A stretch of 64,000 nt of DNA from Pontibacter amylolyticus (GCF_014638845.1 NZ_BMFP01000010.1:46657-110656); one strand, 5' to 3'. Shown: positions 1 through 9,440, counted from the first letter of the stretch. Notes: generated from the sequence alone by a model not told the origin. Translations and numbers: made by a program.

Positions 1-418
1 TCTGCAGGCCTTTTGCCTTGGCGACTTTCTCTACTGCCGTAAAAACCTCGTCCTGAATTGGCCTGATCAGATCCTGGCGACGTTTGAACATCATCCCCTC
101 AAAGCCGAAGACCTTGCGCTGATATTCCCGCACTTCATTCTCTTTGCGGGTAATTTCGGCCAGCCGCTTCTTTTTCATCTCTTCCGTCAGGAGGACTTCC
201 TCGGCCTTGTAGTCTTCCTTCATCTTCTCCACCGCCTGGTGCATCCCTTCTATCTCCTTCTGCCAGGCCGCACTTTGCTTGTCCAACTCTACCTGCGCTT
301 TGGCGTATGCCGGCATCTTGCTCAGGATAAAGTTAGAATCAATATAGCCAAACTTCTGCGCCTGTGAAACAGTCGTCAGGAAAAATCCGGCTAAAAAGAT
401 GAACAAAAACTTTTTCAT
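1..418 (-). CDS. OmpH/Skp-family periplasmic chaperone (partial)
   Basis: The gene starts with ATG at 418 and runs off the left edge, so only the first 139 codons are present. An N-terminal signal peptide ends near SQAQ, followed by KFGYIDSNFIL, which is typical of the first strand of OmpH/Skp proteins. The rest is a charged Lys/Glu-rich helical stretch as in the coiled-coil tentacles of Skp. Skp-like proteins hold unfolded outer-membrane proteins in the periplasm and hand them to BamA. It lies 9 bp downstream of bamA on the same strand, the usual Bacteroidetes order uppS-bamA-ompH. The family call is good; the length and C terminus are not visible. Confidence 0.85.
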   Translation of the reverse strand, partial: MKKFLFIFLAGFFLTTVSQAQKFGYIDSNFILSKMPAYAKAQVELDKQSAAWQKEIEGMHQAVEKMKEDYKAEEVLLTEEMKKKRLAEITRKENEVREYQRKVFGFEGMMFKRRQDLIRPIQDEVFTAVEKVAKAKGLQ

Positions 419-427
419 ACTAATTCC

Positions 428-2908
428 TTATCGTATCTGCTGCCCGATCATGAAGTGGAACTGGCCACGCTTCATCTCCGGTCTTCCAGGCACATCGTCG
501 AATCTCCAACCGTAGTCGAAGCCCAGCAGACCAAAGGCTGCCATGAAGATACGCACACCCACACCACCTGAGCGGTAGAGTTTAAACGGATCGTATCGGT
601 CATAAGCACCAAAGCTGTTACCTGCCTCCAGGAACGCCAGACCATAGATCGTAGCACCCGGGTTAGGAGAGATCAACTGTCTTGCCTCCAATACAAACTT
701 ATTATAAGCAATGCCACCAGTATTAATAAGGCTCTCGTCCGGGTTGTTGATCACAGACTCCTCATCGTAGCCACGCAGACCAATGTAGTCGGTTCCTACA
801 AAGATGTTAGCACCGCCCAAACCGTTACCTCCTAGTCTGAAACGCTCAAAAGGACCAATGCTTGTCTTCGAGCTGTAGTTATTCAGGAAGCCAAAGTGGG
901 CTCGGGTGTTCAATACCAAATTTCCTGCCAGGTTCATGAAGAACGAAGCATCGAACATCCATTTGTTGAATTCTACATACTCGTAGTTGTTGCGCTGCTC
1001 CGAGAACAGGGAGTATGGCGGTGTCAGGTTCACACTAAGCGAGATATTGGAACCTCTTCTTGGGAAAGTCGGGTTGTCAATACTTACGCGAGCCAGTGTG
1101 TTGTTCAACGATATACTGTTCGAAACGCCATTGTTAAATCCACCACCGAACAGGTTGAAGTTTTTCAGGGTATAGCGGTTATAGCTCAGGGAGTGACTCA
1201 GCTGGAAGAAGTTGTCCGGCCAGTTTAGAGTACGTCCCAAACTCAGCGCGGCACCGTCTACATTCAGTCGGCTGTCCACATCGGCTCTCGGGTCACGACG
1301 GATGGTCTTGAACAAACTCGCCGTAAGTGAGTTTCGTTTACGACCGCCCAGCCACGGCTCGGTGAACGAGAAAGAGTAAGACTGGTAGTAGCGACCGTTT
1401 GCCTGCACGTTGAGCGAGAGGCGCTGGCCATCGCCGCTAGGCAATGGTCGCCACTCCGACAACTTCAGTAACTTGCGGGTAGAGAAGTTGTTCAGCGTAA
1501 GGCCTACCGTACCCACCGCCCCGATCGGACCACCCCAACCTCCTGAAAGGCTGATCTGGTCATTCGGACGCTCCGATACACTATAGTTAATGTCCACGGT
1601 TCCTTCTTCCGGGTTCGGTATCGGGTTCAGTCCGATTGTTTCCGGGTCAAAATAGCCCAGGTTTGCCAGTTCGTTACGGGAGCGAATCAAATCGTCGCGG
1701 CTGTACTTCTGGCCAGGCAGGGTACGGATCTCGCGGAGCACCACGTGGTCGCTCGTTTTGGTGTTGCCTGTCACGGTCACCTTGCTGATCGTCGCCTGCG
1801 GACCTTCCGATACACGCATCTCGATGTCTATCGAGTCACCCTCTACCGTTACCTCTACCGGATCGATGTTAAAGAACAGATAGCCGTCATTCTGATAAAG
1901 AGCCGACACGTCTATACCTGTCGGGTTGTAGTTCAGGCGCTTGTCCAGCTCCTGCTTGTTGTAAATATCGCCTTTGTTAATGCCCAGTACACGCGTCAGA
2001 TAGTCATCGTCGTACAGGTAGTTTCCATTCCAGGTAATGTTGCGGTAATAGTATTGGTTGCCTTCATCCACCACAATCCGGATTCCTAAACGGTCAGGAC
2101 TTACGTTATACACACTATCAGACACAATGATCGCATCCCGGTAGCCCTCTGAATTGTAAAAGTCGAGCAGGAGTTGTTTATCGTTCTCGTATTCGGAGCG
2201 TTGGAATTTAGAAGATGTGAATATCTTGTGGAGGCGCTTCTCTTTCGTCTTCTTAAGCTGACGGCGTAGTTTTTTGTCCGTAAAGGCTTCATTGCCTTCA
2301 AAGTTGATCTCGGCTATTTTTACTTTGTCGCCTCTGTCAATGTCAATGTTCAGCACCACACTGTTTGGAAGCAGTGAGTCAGGGCGCTGCACAATGTTGA
2401 TCTTTGCATTGAGGTAACTTTTCTCAGCATAATACTTACGGATGGCCGCACGCGTCTGGTTCAGCACAGCATCTGTTACTACCTTCCCTCTGATTAGGTT
2501 GATCTTTTCGCGCAGAGCATCTTGCTGCGACTTGTTTATACCTGTAAACTCGAAGCGGGAAAGACGCGGGCGTTCTTTCAGGTCGAAGTTCAGGAAGATC
2601 TGGTTCCCCTCGATACGGGTTACGTATACATCCACATCCCCGAGTATACCCTGGTCCCACAGTTTTTGAATGGCACGGCTGATGTCCTCGCCTGGCACGG
2701 TAATCTCATCCCCCACTTTCAGACCCGAAACGGCCATAAGAGAAGCGGGGTCGAGAAATTTGACACCTGTAAACTCAATCCCGCCGATGCGGTACTGCTG
2801 AGGCTGGGTGTAGTCTACGGGCTTGCTCTGTGCTTGATTATTCAGAACTTGGGCAGAAGCTGTGCCTGTCATTAGCAGCAACACAAGCACCCAGATGCAT
2901 CTTGTCAT
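428..2908 (-). CDS. bamA: Outer membrane protein assembly factor BamA
   Basis: BamA is the Omp85 barrel that folds and inserts outer-membrane beta-barrel proteins. The protein has a signal peptide ending TASAQ, then repeated POTRA modules (for example IGGIEFTGVKFLDPASL and LSRFEFTGINKSQ). From about residue 450 (SLSGGWGGPIG) there is a C-terminal barrel carrying the conserved GLRGYDEESV loop. The barrel ends in HFMIGQQIR. Length near 826 residues is normal. I chose ATG at 2908. A GTG at 2920 in the same frame overlaps the uppS stop (GTGA) and would add four residues, so translational coupling with uppS is possible. It sits between uppS and ompH. GGTATA words are scarce here compared with most of the window. 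Confidence 0.96.
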   Translation of the reverse strand: MTRCIWVLVLLLMTGTASAQVLNNQAQSKPVDYTQPQQYRIGGIEFTGVKFLDPASLMAVSGLKVGDEITVPGEDISRAIQKLWDQGILGDVDVYVTRIEGNQIFLNFDLKERPRLSRFEFTGINKSQQDALREKINLIRGKVVTDAVLNQTRAAIRKYYAEKSYLNAKINIVQRPDSLLPNSVVLNIDIDRGDKVKIAEINFEGNEAFTDKKLRRQLKKTKEKRLHKIFTSSKFQRSEYENDKQLLLDFYNSEGYRDAIIVSDSVYNVSPDRLGIRIVVDEGNQYYYRNITWNGNYLYDDDYLTRVLGINKGDIYNKQELDKRLNYNPTGIDVSALYQNDGYLFFNIDPVEVTVEGDSIDIEMRVSEGPQATISKVTVTGNTKTSDHVVLREIRTLPGQKYSRDDLIRSRNELANLGYFDPETIGLNPIPNPEEGTVDINYSVSERPNDQISLSGGWGGPIGAVGTVGLTLNNFSTRKLLKLSEWRPLPSGDGQRLSLNVQANGRYYQSYSFSFTEPWLGGRKRNSLTASLFKTIRRDPRADVDSRLNVDGAALSLGRTLNWPDNFFQLSHSLSYNRYTLKNFNLFGGGFNNGVSNSISLNNTLARVSIDNPTFPRRGSNISLSVNLTPPYSLFSEQRNNYEYVEFNKWMFDASFFMNLAGNLVLNTRAHFGFLNNYSSKTSIGPFERFRLGGNGLGGANIFVGTDYIGLRGYDEESVINNPDESLINTGGIAYNKFVLEARQLISPNPGATIYGLAFLEAGNSFGAYDRYDPFKLYRSGGVGVRIFMAAFGLLGFDYGWRFDDVPGRPEMKRGQFHFMIGQQIR

Positions 2909-2916
2909 TAATATGT

Positions 2917-3660
2917 TCACTTTGTTAGTTGTTCACTTGTCTTGCCAAAGCGGCGTTCTCTTCTCTGGAAGGCACATATGGCTTCGTAGAGGTGCTCTTT
3001 GCGGAAGTCAGGCCAGAGTAGCTCCGTAATATACAGTTCCGTGTAAGCCAGCTGCCAAAGCAGGAAATTGCTGATGCGCTGCTCTCCGCTCGTTCGGATC
3101 AGCAGTTCGGGATCTGGTATACCTGCTGTAGAAAGGTGCTGCGCGATAGTGCCCTCATTAATATCAGCTGGCGCTATAGTACCATGACCCACTTCAACCA
3201 CAATGCGTTGCATGGCTTGCGCAATATCCCAGCGGCCGCTGTAGCTCAGGGCCAGCACCAGCGTCATACGGGTGTTGCCCTTTGTTATCTCCATCGCCTC
3301 AAACAATTCCTTCTGGCATGCTTTCGGCAGGCTTTCCGTATTTCCGATCGTTTGCAGGCGGATATTATTCTTGTTCAGCGTTTCCGTTTCTTTCCTGATA
3401 GTAGATACCAGCAGCTGCATCAGCGCGGAGACTTCTGTGGCCGGTCTCGACCAGTTTTCGGTTGAGAAGGCGTATAGGGTAAGGTATTCGACGCCCATCT
3501 CTGCTGCGGCCTCTACTGTTTCGCGAACAGCTGTGATAGCACTCTGATGACCAAAAATTCGCAGGCCGCCCCGTTTCTTTGCCCAACGCCCATTTCCGTC
3601 CATGATAACGGCAATGTGTCTCGGCAAATTGTCTAAATCTACTTGTTCCCTAAAATTCAT
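2917..3660 (-). CDS. uppS: Isoprenyl transferase (undecaprenyl diphosphate synthase)
   Basis: A cis-prenyltransferase that makes the C55 lipid carrier for peptidoglycan and surface glycans from farnesyl and isopentenyl diphosphate, in the cytosol at the membrane. HIAVIMDGNGRWAKKRG near residues 15-31 is the family signature, with catalytic Asp at about residue 21. The C-terminal substrate motif RTSGEQRISNFLLWQ is also present. The length of 247 residues is normal. ATG at 3660 (MNFREQ) is preferred over a TTG 21 bases upstream because it gives the usual short N terminus before the signature. It is followed immediately by bamA, and the two are probably cotranscribed. Confidence 0.95.
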   Translation of the reverse strand: MNFREQVDLDNLPRHIAVIMDGNGRWAKKRGGLRIFGHQSAITAVRETVEAAAEMGVEYLTLYAFSTENWSRPATEVSALMQLLVSTIRKETETLNKNNIRLQTIGNTESLPKACQKELFEAMEITKGNTRMTLVLALSYSGRWDIAQAMQRIVVEVGHGTIAPADINEGTIAQHLSTAGIPDPELLIRTSGEQRISNFLLWQLAYTELYITELLWPDFRKEHLYEAICAFQRRERRFGKTSEQLTK

Positions 3661-3720
3661 CAAACCACAATTTCCTTGCAAGTTACAAAAAGCAAGATAA
3701 TTTAATGAAATTTTAGCGGG

Positions 3721-4527
3721 TTAATCTAGTATTCCGGCTTTGCGCTTGTAAACAGGCGGGCAATTGAGTCGGTATAGCGTGTAAGAGAGGCTGATACCGT
3801 TGTAGAAGTACATATCTTTATCGAATGGATTGGCATATGCCTTGGAGTTGCCAGTGCCCAGATCGGCAGCCAACAGCGCAGACCCACTCTCCTGAAGGTA
3901 GTCCAGGTTATCCGTGAACATGAAGCGGGGACCAAACTCCAGCCCCAAGTTCCAGTGCTTACTCAACGCATACTTCACCCCTACCCCAAAAGGAATTGAA
4001 ACGGTGAATTTGTTGTCGAATGGCTCCATCACATCGCCCTGCCGGGTAAGCTGGTGATTAAAATTGAGCACTGCCGCTCCGATAAAGAAATAAGGCGAGA
4101 CACGGTGTGGCTTCCGGATATCGTCGTAGTAATCGAGAAAATTGTATTCTATACCTAACGAAAACTCCAGCATACTCAGTTTCAGCTCCGTATCGCGCCA
4201 ATCATGATGCGGCAGATTCTGTGACTCGTCCTTAAATGCTTTGTCCTCAAAAATGCGGTGACTGCCCATGAAGGCGGCCTTCAGCGTGATGGGAGCAGAT
4301 ATATCATGACGATAGAAGATCGTCATGGCAGGCTGGTTATTCAAAAAACGGTAATTGGGTGAAATCTCACCAACATAATTTAACCCACCTATGCCAGCAC
4401 CAATCTCACTGGTAGTCACAGGCTTAATCTGCTGCAGCTGTGCCTTCGCCGTATGGCATAAAAAAACGCTCCCAATTTGCAGTAGTACACAAATAAGGAG
4501 CGTCTGTCTGAATGTATTCAAAGTCAT
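3721..4527 (-). CDS. PorG-like outer-membrane beta-barrel protein (DUF6089-like)
   Basis: The protein of 268 residues has a signal peptide ending near AKAQ and alternating beta-strand segments (GAGIGGLNYVGEISPNYRF, LGIEYNFLDYYDD, FGVGVKYALSKHWNLGLEFG). These are typical of the DUF6089 barrel family that includes PorG of the type IX secretion system. In Porphyromonas porG also lies beside uppS and bamA (established context), which supports the call. There is no direct sequence proof of a secretion role here. The neighbouring gene at 4577-5578 is a paralog. The next gene downstream, uppS, starts about 60 bp away on the same strand. Confidence 0.75.
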   Translation of the reverse strand: MTLNTFRQTLLICVLLQIGSVFLCHTAKAQLQQIKPVTTSEIGAGIGGLNYVGEISPNYRFLNNQPAMTIFYRHDISAPITLKAAFMGSHRIFEDKAFKDESQNLPHHDWRDTELKLSMLEFSLGIEYNFLDYYDDIRKPHRVSPYFFIGAAVLNFNHQLTRQGDVMEPFDNKFTVSIPFGVGVKYALSKHWNLGLEFGPRFMFTDNLDYLQESGSALLAADLGTGNSKAYANPFDKDMYFYNGISLSYTLYRLNCPPVYKRKAGILD

Positions 4528-4576
4528 GTAAACTTGTTTCGGAGTTTAGGAGAACAACGCGCTATACTCCGTTATA

Positions 4577-5578
4577 TTATCTGAATTTAGGTCTTCTTAT
4601 ACGTGGGTTCAGGATATAGTTAAGACCCAGGCTGGTTTGGATGTACCAGTCGTTGTCAGAGCTGTTGCCACGCGTACGGTTGTTGCTTGTACCGTAAGGG
4701 CGCAGGCGGCTGAAGCCGTTGGGCTCCGTAATCAGGTCGTTTGTGAACCCTGACTCAGCGCTTCTGTCAGAGAAAATAACAGAGGCATTGCGGTTATCCA
4801 CGCGGTTGCCATCGCTCAGGAGCACGTCTTTGTCTACGTGGGCTGTACTTACGTCATCCAGGTAGTCGGTGAAAGTGGCTCTCCAACCTACCTCGAAGCT
4901 AAAGTCCCAGTTACGGTCCAGCTTGTATCTTACACCGAGGCCAAACGGAATGGCAATCTGCACGCGGCTGTAAGGGTCGCTAACAGTTCCCGGATGATCC
5001 ACGAACTGACCCTCTGTACCAAGCGGCTGCAACGCGTACCAGCCAGAAGGGATATCCTTGTCAGGCGACAGACCTGGGTGCGAGCCGTTTTCGTAATACG
5101 CTTTTGGGTTGTGGTGCAATACCGCCACGCCAACAAAACCATAAGGCACGAAGTCAGGACGACGACGGTAGTAGTGGCGGTTTTCGAAAAGGTCTATGAT
5201 GGCTACGGCGCTTAGTTCTTTGATGTCGTTGCGGAAAGACAGGTTACGTCTGTAACGGCCCAGGTTCTCCCCTTCATCAGGACCCGCCGCCAGGGCGTCA
5301 TCACCCGCGATACGGTTCCAGTTAAAAGCCACGCGCGAGGAAATACGCGGGAAGTGGCGCTTCGTGTAATTGATGCCTATGCTCGGACGCGTGGACTTTA
5401 TGCGCATACTCGTAAAGTTAGGCTGCGGCACCAGGTCGCCGAAGTAGTTAGAAGCCCCCAGCTGGATGCCCACCGTGGCGTACTGCTTACGCTTCGTAAA
5501 GCGCTGTGCTTCAGCCTCTAAGCCGACAGCAACAAGCACAACAGTAAATAATAAAAACAGCGTAGTAAATTTCTTCAT
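4577..5578 (-). CDS. PorG-like outer-membrane beta-barrel protein, longer paralog (DUF6089-like)
   Basis: The 333-residue protein has a signal peptide ending EAEAQ. It shares with its downstream neighbour the pattern VGIQLGASNYFGDL near the N terminus, PSIGINYTKRHFPRI, and later IPFGLGVRYKLDRNWDFSFEVGWRATFTDYLDDV. It is about 65 residues longer, with extra loop sequence (for example the Asn/Asp/Ser-rich stretch before the last strand). Such tandem barrels upstream of uppS-bamA are common in Bacteroidetes; family members include type IX secretion component PorG. Which of the two, if either, is the true PorG cannot be told from sequence alone. A promoter-like -7 element lies about 70 bp upstream. 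Confidence 0.75.
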   Translation of the reverse strand: MKKFTTLFLLFTVVLVAVGLEAEAQRFTKRKQYATVGIQLGASNYFGDLVPQPNFTSMRIKSTRPSIGINYTKRHFPRISSRVAFNWNRIAGDDALAAGPDEGENLGRYRRNLSFRNDIKELSAVAIIDLFENRHYYRRRPDFVPYGFVGVAVLHHNPKAYYENGSHPGLSPDKDIPSGWYALQPLGTEGQFVDHPGTVSDPYSRVQIAIPFGLGVRYKLDRNWDFSFEVGWRATFTDYLDDVSTAHVDKDVLLSDGNRVDNRNASVIFSDRSAESGFTNDLITEPNGFSRLRPYGTSNNRTRGNSSDNDWYIQTSLGLNYILNPRIRRPKFR

Positions 5579-5644
5579 AGCGAACCAATTTCTTTTAAGC
5601 GTATTTTCGCAGGCTTACAATTCATCCAAACTAAACCTTTGTGA

Positions 5645-5652
5645 CAAAAATA
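5645..5652 (-). promoter_or_regulatory. Putative -7 element upstream of the PorG-like gene
   Basis: Read on the minus strand this is TATTTTTG, which fits the Bacteroidetes TAnnTTTG -7 element. It would start a transcript of about 60 bases before the ATG at 5578. No clear -33 TTTG lies 19-21 bases further upstream, so this is tentative. It would allow the barrel-uppS-bamA-ompH group to be transcribed separately from nadK. Confidence 0.35.
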
Positions 5653-5701
5653 GAAATAATTTTCTGGTATAAAAATATGTATATTAAATATCGAATATAA
5701 T

Positions 5702-6589
5702 TTACCTAAAAATATTTGTCCTTTTATCAAGACCCCAGTTTAGTTTGCCCCGTAGCGTAGTCAGGAAATTTACATGATGCAGCTTGACGAGTCGTGCCAC
5801 GAAGTTCTCCCGCCGCACGGCTATCTGAACTGACATATCTACCGGAACGGACCTTGAGTCGAGGGAGGCAAGGTATGTACTGCTACGCCCCTCCACCTCA
5901 AAGGAGATCACACTCCGGTCTGACACAATCATGGGCCGCACATTCAGGTTGTGAGGGCATACGGGTGAAATAACGAAATTGTTGGTCTGTGGCAGCACCA
6001 GCGGACCGCCGCAGCTAAGCGAATAGCCCGTCGATCCGGTGGGGGTGGCCACCACCAGTCCGTCGGCCCAGTAAGTGTTCAAATATTCCCCATCTATATA
6101 CGCATGCACGGCTATCATGGATGATGAATCGCCCTTGAGCAAACTGAACTCATTTAACCCAAAGTTGATCCCGTCAAAGATCTCCAGATCGGAGTCCACG
6201 CGGATCAGCGCCCGGTCATCGAAGGTATAGTGGCCCTTGAAAAGAGCATCCAGCGCCAGGTTGATGCTGTCGTGCGCGATGGTGGCCAGAAAGCCGAGCC
6301 GCCCCGTGTTGATGCCCAGGATCGGAATCTGAAGCGCCCCGACATAGGTCACTGTATCCAGCAAGGTGCCATCCCCGCCCAGACTCAGCACAAAGTCAAC
6401 ACCCGCCAGGCTGTCGCCTCGGTTAAAGGTTGTGATACCCTCCGGCAGTTTAATACGATTCTGCAGAAAAAGACCGAAGTGCTCCACTACCAGTAGCTCA
6501 GCCTTCCGGCGTTGCAATTCATCAAACAGGTTCTGGATAAAGGGGCCGTATTCTTCGTCGAAGGGCTTTCCCAGTATAGCTATCTTCAT
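5702..6589 (-). CDS. nadK: NAD kinase
   Basis: Phosphorylates NAD to NADP in the cytosol. The signature GGDGTLLDTV lies at residues 71-80 with catalytic Asp73. It is followed by GINTGRLGFLA, NEFSLLKGD and the NAD-binding block WADGLVVATPTGSTGYSLSCGGP. The length of 295 residues is typical. It starts with ATG and lies 15 bp downstream of a POTRA/barrel gene on the same strand. The group CBS protein, nadK, PorG-like barrel, uppS, bamA is a recurring Bacteroidetes neighbourhood, so this is probably vertically inherited core sequence. Confidence 0.96.
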   Translation of the reverse strand: MKIAILGKPFDEEYGPFIQNLFDELQRRKAELLVVEHFGLFLQNRIKLPEGITTFNRGDSLAGVDFVLSLGGDGTLLDTVTYVGALQIPILGINTGRLGFLATIAHDSINLALDALFKGHYTFDDRALIRVDSDLEIFDGINFGLNEFSLLKGDSSSMIAVHAYIDGEYLNTYWADGLVVATPTGSTGYSLSCGGPLVLPQTNNFVISPVCPHNLNVRPMIVSDRSVISFEVEGRSSTYLASLDSRSVPVDMSVQIAVRRENFVARLVKLHHVNFLTTLRGKLNWGLDKRTNIFR

Positions 6590-6604
6590 ATATTTTCTTT
6601 GTCA

Positions 6605-7993
6605 TTAAAAGGGGAAACGGCCACTCAGATAAAATCCGCCCGTCTTCTCCCGGTTAAAGGTATATTCGGCCCGGAACACAAAGTCATAAAACGTGACCAG
6701 ATGCAGTCCCGCCCCCATACCTGCCAGTAACCTGTTAGCCAGCGGGTTGCCTTTCTCAAACACCTCATCCACAACGTAGCCCGCATCTGTGAACACGTTG
6801 GCATAGAGCGCGAGCGGTACTTTGTTGAACTTGGGGCTTTTAATAAACTTCAGGTGCACGCCCTCGTGCTGGAAGAGCTCCCGGGTAAGCCCCTGCTTAA
6901 ACAACCCGAAGTGCTGACCACCCACTACCTGCAACTCGTAGCCTCGCACCAACGAACGAAAGCCCAGCGCCACGTTATCGGCATAGGCATAACGTCTGGA
7001 GAGCCGGGCCTGTGCTTCGCCACCCACAAAATAATAATATTTGCCCGATAAGTGTCGATAATCGACATACTTTGCGCGCAGGGTGGTGATGGGCGTCCCG
7101 TTTCCATTCATAAAAAAAGTCTGCGCGGCGATCGCTTCAAAGTAACTGCCCGTGAGCGGGTACACGAAGGAGTTGCGCAGGTTCACTACTTTATATACCT
7201 CCACACGCAGGTACTGCCTGTCCAGTTTATCCTCACTGTAATATTCCGGATTCAACGCCAACACCGTATCAGCCACCTGTTCCTGCACGTAAGTCAGCCG
7301 CAGGCCCTCTTGCCGCTGCACACTCTGCCGATGTGTGAGGCCGCTCGTGAGCAATGTGCGCTGAATGGGTACACCGCTCTCCTGCACAAAAAACCGTTGC
7401 CGGTTATTGAGCGTGCGGTAGTCGATGGCCCGGCTGCGGTAGTCCGCTATCCCGAAGTCCATACCTAGTTTGTGGGTACGGCTTATATAAGGGACACGGT
7501 AAGTAAACTCGAGTCGTTTATTAAACCCCTGCTGCAGCCTGACACGCACTTCTTCATTGCGGCCTCTGAAATTGCGCCTGATCAGGTTAATGCCATAGTC
7601 GACACGGCCCCAGTCGCGGCGTTCGAGCCAGGCGTTGAAATTGCGATCGGCCAGGTCGAAGATAGGGATAGGGTATAGGTACCAGCGCTCCTGCATGGTA
7701 TAGGTCACAGTTACCAGCCCCTCGCGGCAGGTATAGGTATAGCCCACCTCGTGAAAAAGACGCAGGTTAAAGAGTCTTCTGCGGTTTTCCTCCAGCTTTT
7801 CCTCCAACTCGGCAGTCAGCAGGGTGTCGCCGGGAGCGATGTTGAGCTCAAAAAGAAGCATGCGGCTTTTGCTGACCTCGTTGCCCTCAAACTTAATGCT
7901 GTCGATTATGACAGACTCGGTGTGGCAGGGCAAAGCCACCAGGGTATGGCAAAGCAAACTAAGGCACAGCAGCAGGGAAGCGCGCAGGATCAC
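6605..7993 (-). CDS. BamA/TamA-family outer membrane protein (short POTRA plus barrel)
   Basis: The 462-residue protein has a signal peptide followed by a POTRA-like module (IIDSIKFEGNEVSKSRML). The rest is a barrel made of aromatic-rich strands and ends in GGFYLSGRFPF, a typical outer-membrane C terminus with terminal Phe. It is about half the size of BamA and has a single recognisable POTRA, closer in plan to TamA/ShlB-like members of the Omp85 superfamily. The substrate is unknown. The start is GTG at 7993; I see no nearby in-frame ATG that would keep the signal peptide. It lies 8 bp after the CBS-domain gene and 15 bp before nadK, clearly in one transcription unit. Confidence 0.8.
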   Translation of the reverse strand: MILRASLLLCLSLLCHTLVALPCHTESVIIDSIKFEGNEVSKSRMLLFELNIAPGDTLLTAELEEKLEENRRRLFNLRLFHEVGYTYTCREGLVTVTYTMQERWYLYPIPIFDLADRNFNAWLERRDWGRVDYGINLIRRNFRGRNEEVRVRLQQGFNKRLEFTYRVPYISRTHKLGMDFGIADYRSRAIDYRTLNNRQRFFVQESGVPIQRTLLTSGLTHRQSVQRQEGLRLTYVQEQVADTVLALNPEYYSEDKLDRQYLRVEVYKVVNLRNSFVYPLTGSYFEAIAAQTFFMNGNGTPITTLRAKYVDYRHLSGKYYYFVGGEAQARLSRRYAYADNVALGFRSLVRGYELQVVGGQHFGLFKQGLTRELFQHEGVHLKFIKSPKFNKVPLALYANVFTDAGYVVDEVFEKGNPLANRLLAGMGAGLHLVTFYDFVFRAEYTFNREKTGGFYLSGRFPF

Positions 7994-8001
7994 GGACAGG
8001 G

Positions 8002-8667
8002 CTATATGTCCAGGTATTTGAATAGCATGTCCAGGCGGTCACGGCCCACGTCGTACTTGGCCCCGTCCTGGAACTGCGCCGTCACCCGGTATTCGAACCG
8101 CTCCAGCGTCGCGATGATGCGGGTAAGGTCGGAAGTGTTAAGTTTAAGCGTGAGCTTGATATTATAGGGGTCTACTTCGTCAGGCGACACATAGGCACTC
8201 AGGATTTTGACATTGTCCTCCTCTATCAGGCGGCTGATCTGCCCCAGGGAATAGTCGCGCTCCGGCATGGTAAGCACCAGTATGCTGCCCTGCCCTTGCA
8301 GCGCCGACATCTGACCGAAGGCGGCCAGCGTGTCGTTGATGGTGATGATGCCCATGTAGTCCTGCTCTTCGTCGAGCACGGGCACTACCTGTATCTTGTT
8401 CTTGATGGCGGCCTCCATCACATCATAAAAGTGCTGGTGGTGCATCACAAACACATCCTGGTACTCCAGCTTGACCTGCTCCAGCGTCTGGCCCCGGTCC
8501 GGTAGCTCGATCAGGTTAACCTCAGTGGCAAGGCCCATGTACTTGCGGTTGCGGGACACGGGCAGTTCGTTTACGCGGAACTCATCCATCCATCGCAAAG
8601 CCTTCTCCACGGTGTCGTAAAGCTTGAGCGGCGGTATCATTTGGTTGATGAGTTCTTCTGCGATCAT
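8002..8667 (-). CDS. CBS domain-containing protein
   Basis: The 221-residue cytosolic protein has two CBS motifs in the first half: one around residues 8-60 (LYDTVEKALRWMDEFRVNELPV) and one around residues 75-130 (DVMEAAIKNKIQVVPVLDEEQDYMGIITINDTL). A C-terminal region from about residue 140 looks ACT-like (ILVLTMPERDYSLGQISRLIEEDNVKILSAYV). Such pairs usually bind adenine nucleotides or amino acids to sense metabolic state. The target is unknown, though the adjacent NAD kinase is suggestive. ATG overlaps the stop of the upstream hydrolase by four bases (ATGA), indicating translational coupling. Confidence 0.88.
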   Translation of the reverse strand: MIAEELINQMIPPLKLYDTVEKALRWMDEFRVNELPVSRNRKYMGLATEVNLIELPDRGQTLEQVKLEYQDVFVMHHQHFYDVMEAAIKNKIQVVPVLDEEQDYMGIITINDTLAAFGQMSALQGQGSILVLTMPERDYSLGQISRLIEEDNVKILSAYVSPDEVDPYNIKLTLKLNTSDLTRIIATLERFEYRVTAQFQDGAKYDVGRDRLDMLFKYLDI

Positions 8668-9440
8668 GTGGCTGTTTCCCTTACTTTTGTTTTGGCCAAA
8701 AATTTATCTAAGATACTGTTAAATCTCTCCGGATGTTCCATCATAGGGGCGTGTCCGCACTTGTCGATGAAATAAAGTTCGGAATTAACAATCAGTCGGT
8801 TGAACTCGTGTGCCACCAGCGGCGGCGTGATTGTGTCGTTCAGTCCCCATATTAACAGCGTGGGCACCTGAATGTTCTCCAGGTCCTTGCCCAGGTTGTG
8901 CCGCTGCGCCGACTTGGCGATGGCGATGATGCGCAAGCACTTGGCATTGCTGTTGGTAATGTCGAACACTTCATCCACAAGCTCCTTGGTGGCCGTTTCG
9001 GGGCTGTAAAAGGTATAGCCCACGCGCTCTTTCACGTACTCGTAGTTGCCACGCTTCGGGAACGAACCACCCATGGAGTCCTCGAACAAGCCCGAGCTAC
9101 CCGTCAAGACGAGGCGCTTCACTTTAGCGGGGTTCTTCAGGGTATAGACCAGCGCCACATGTCCGCCCAGCGAGTTGCCGAGGAGCGTCAGGTTGCTCAG
9201 ATTCTTAAATTTAACAAAATCTTCGATAAAAGCAACAAGCCCCGGTACGCCTGCCTTGTGAAGGGCCATTTCATAAATAGGCATCAGCGGAATGACCACA
9301 CGGTAACTCTTAGAGAAATAATCTACCACGCCGTTCCAGTTGCTCAGGGCGCCGAACAAGCCGTGCAGCAACAGCAATACCTCTCCTTCGCCTTCGTCTA
9401 TGTACTGAAATTCGCCTTCGTGTTTGACCTGTAGATTCAT
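8664..9440 (-). CDS. Alpha/beta hydrolase
   Basis: An alpha/beta-hydrolase-fold protein of 258 residues. The oxyanion-loop motif LLLLHGLFGALSNW is followed by the nucleophile elbow GNSLGG (Ser at about residue 90). The acid lies in LIWGLNDTITPP and the catalytic His in KCGHAPMMEHPERF. There is no signal peptide, so it acts in the cytosol. The substrate cannot be read from sequence; the family includes esterases and C-C hydrolases. It heads the envelope operon, overlapping the CBS gene by four bases. Confidence 0.88.
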   Translation of the reverse strand: MNLQVKHEGEFQYIDEGEGEVLLLLHGLFGALSNWNGVVDYFSKSYRVVIPLMPIYEMALHKAGVPGLVAFIEDFVKFKNLSNLTLLGNSLGGHVALVYTLKNPAKVKRLVLTGSSGLFEDSMGGSFPKRGNYEYVKERVGYTFYSPETATKELVDEVFDITNSNAKCLRIIAIAKSAQRHNLGKDLENIQVPTLLIWGLNDTITPPLVAHEFNRLIVNSELYFIDKCGHAPMMEHPERFNSILDKFLAKTKVRETAT

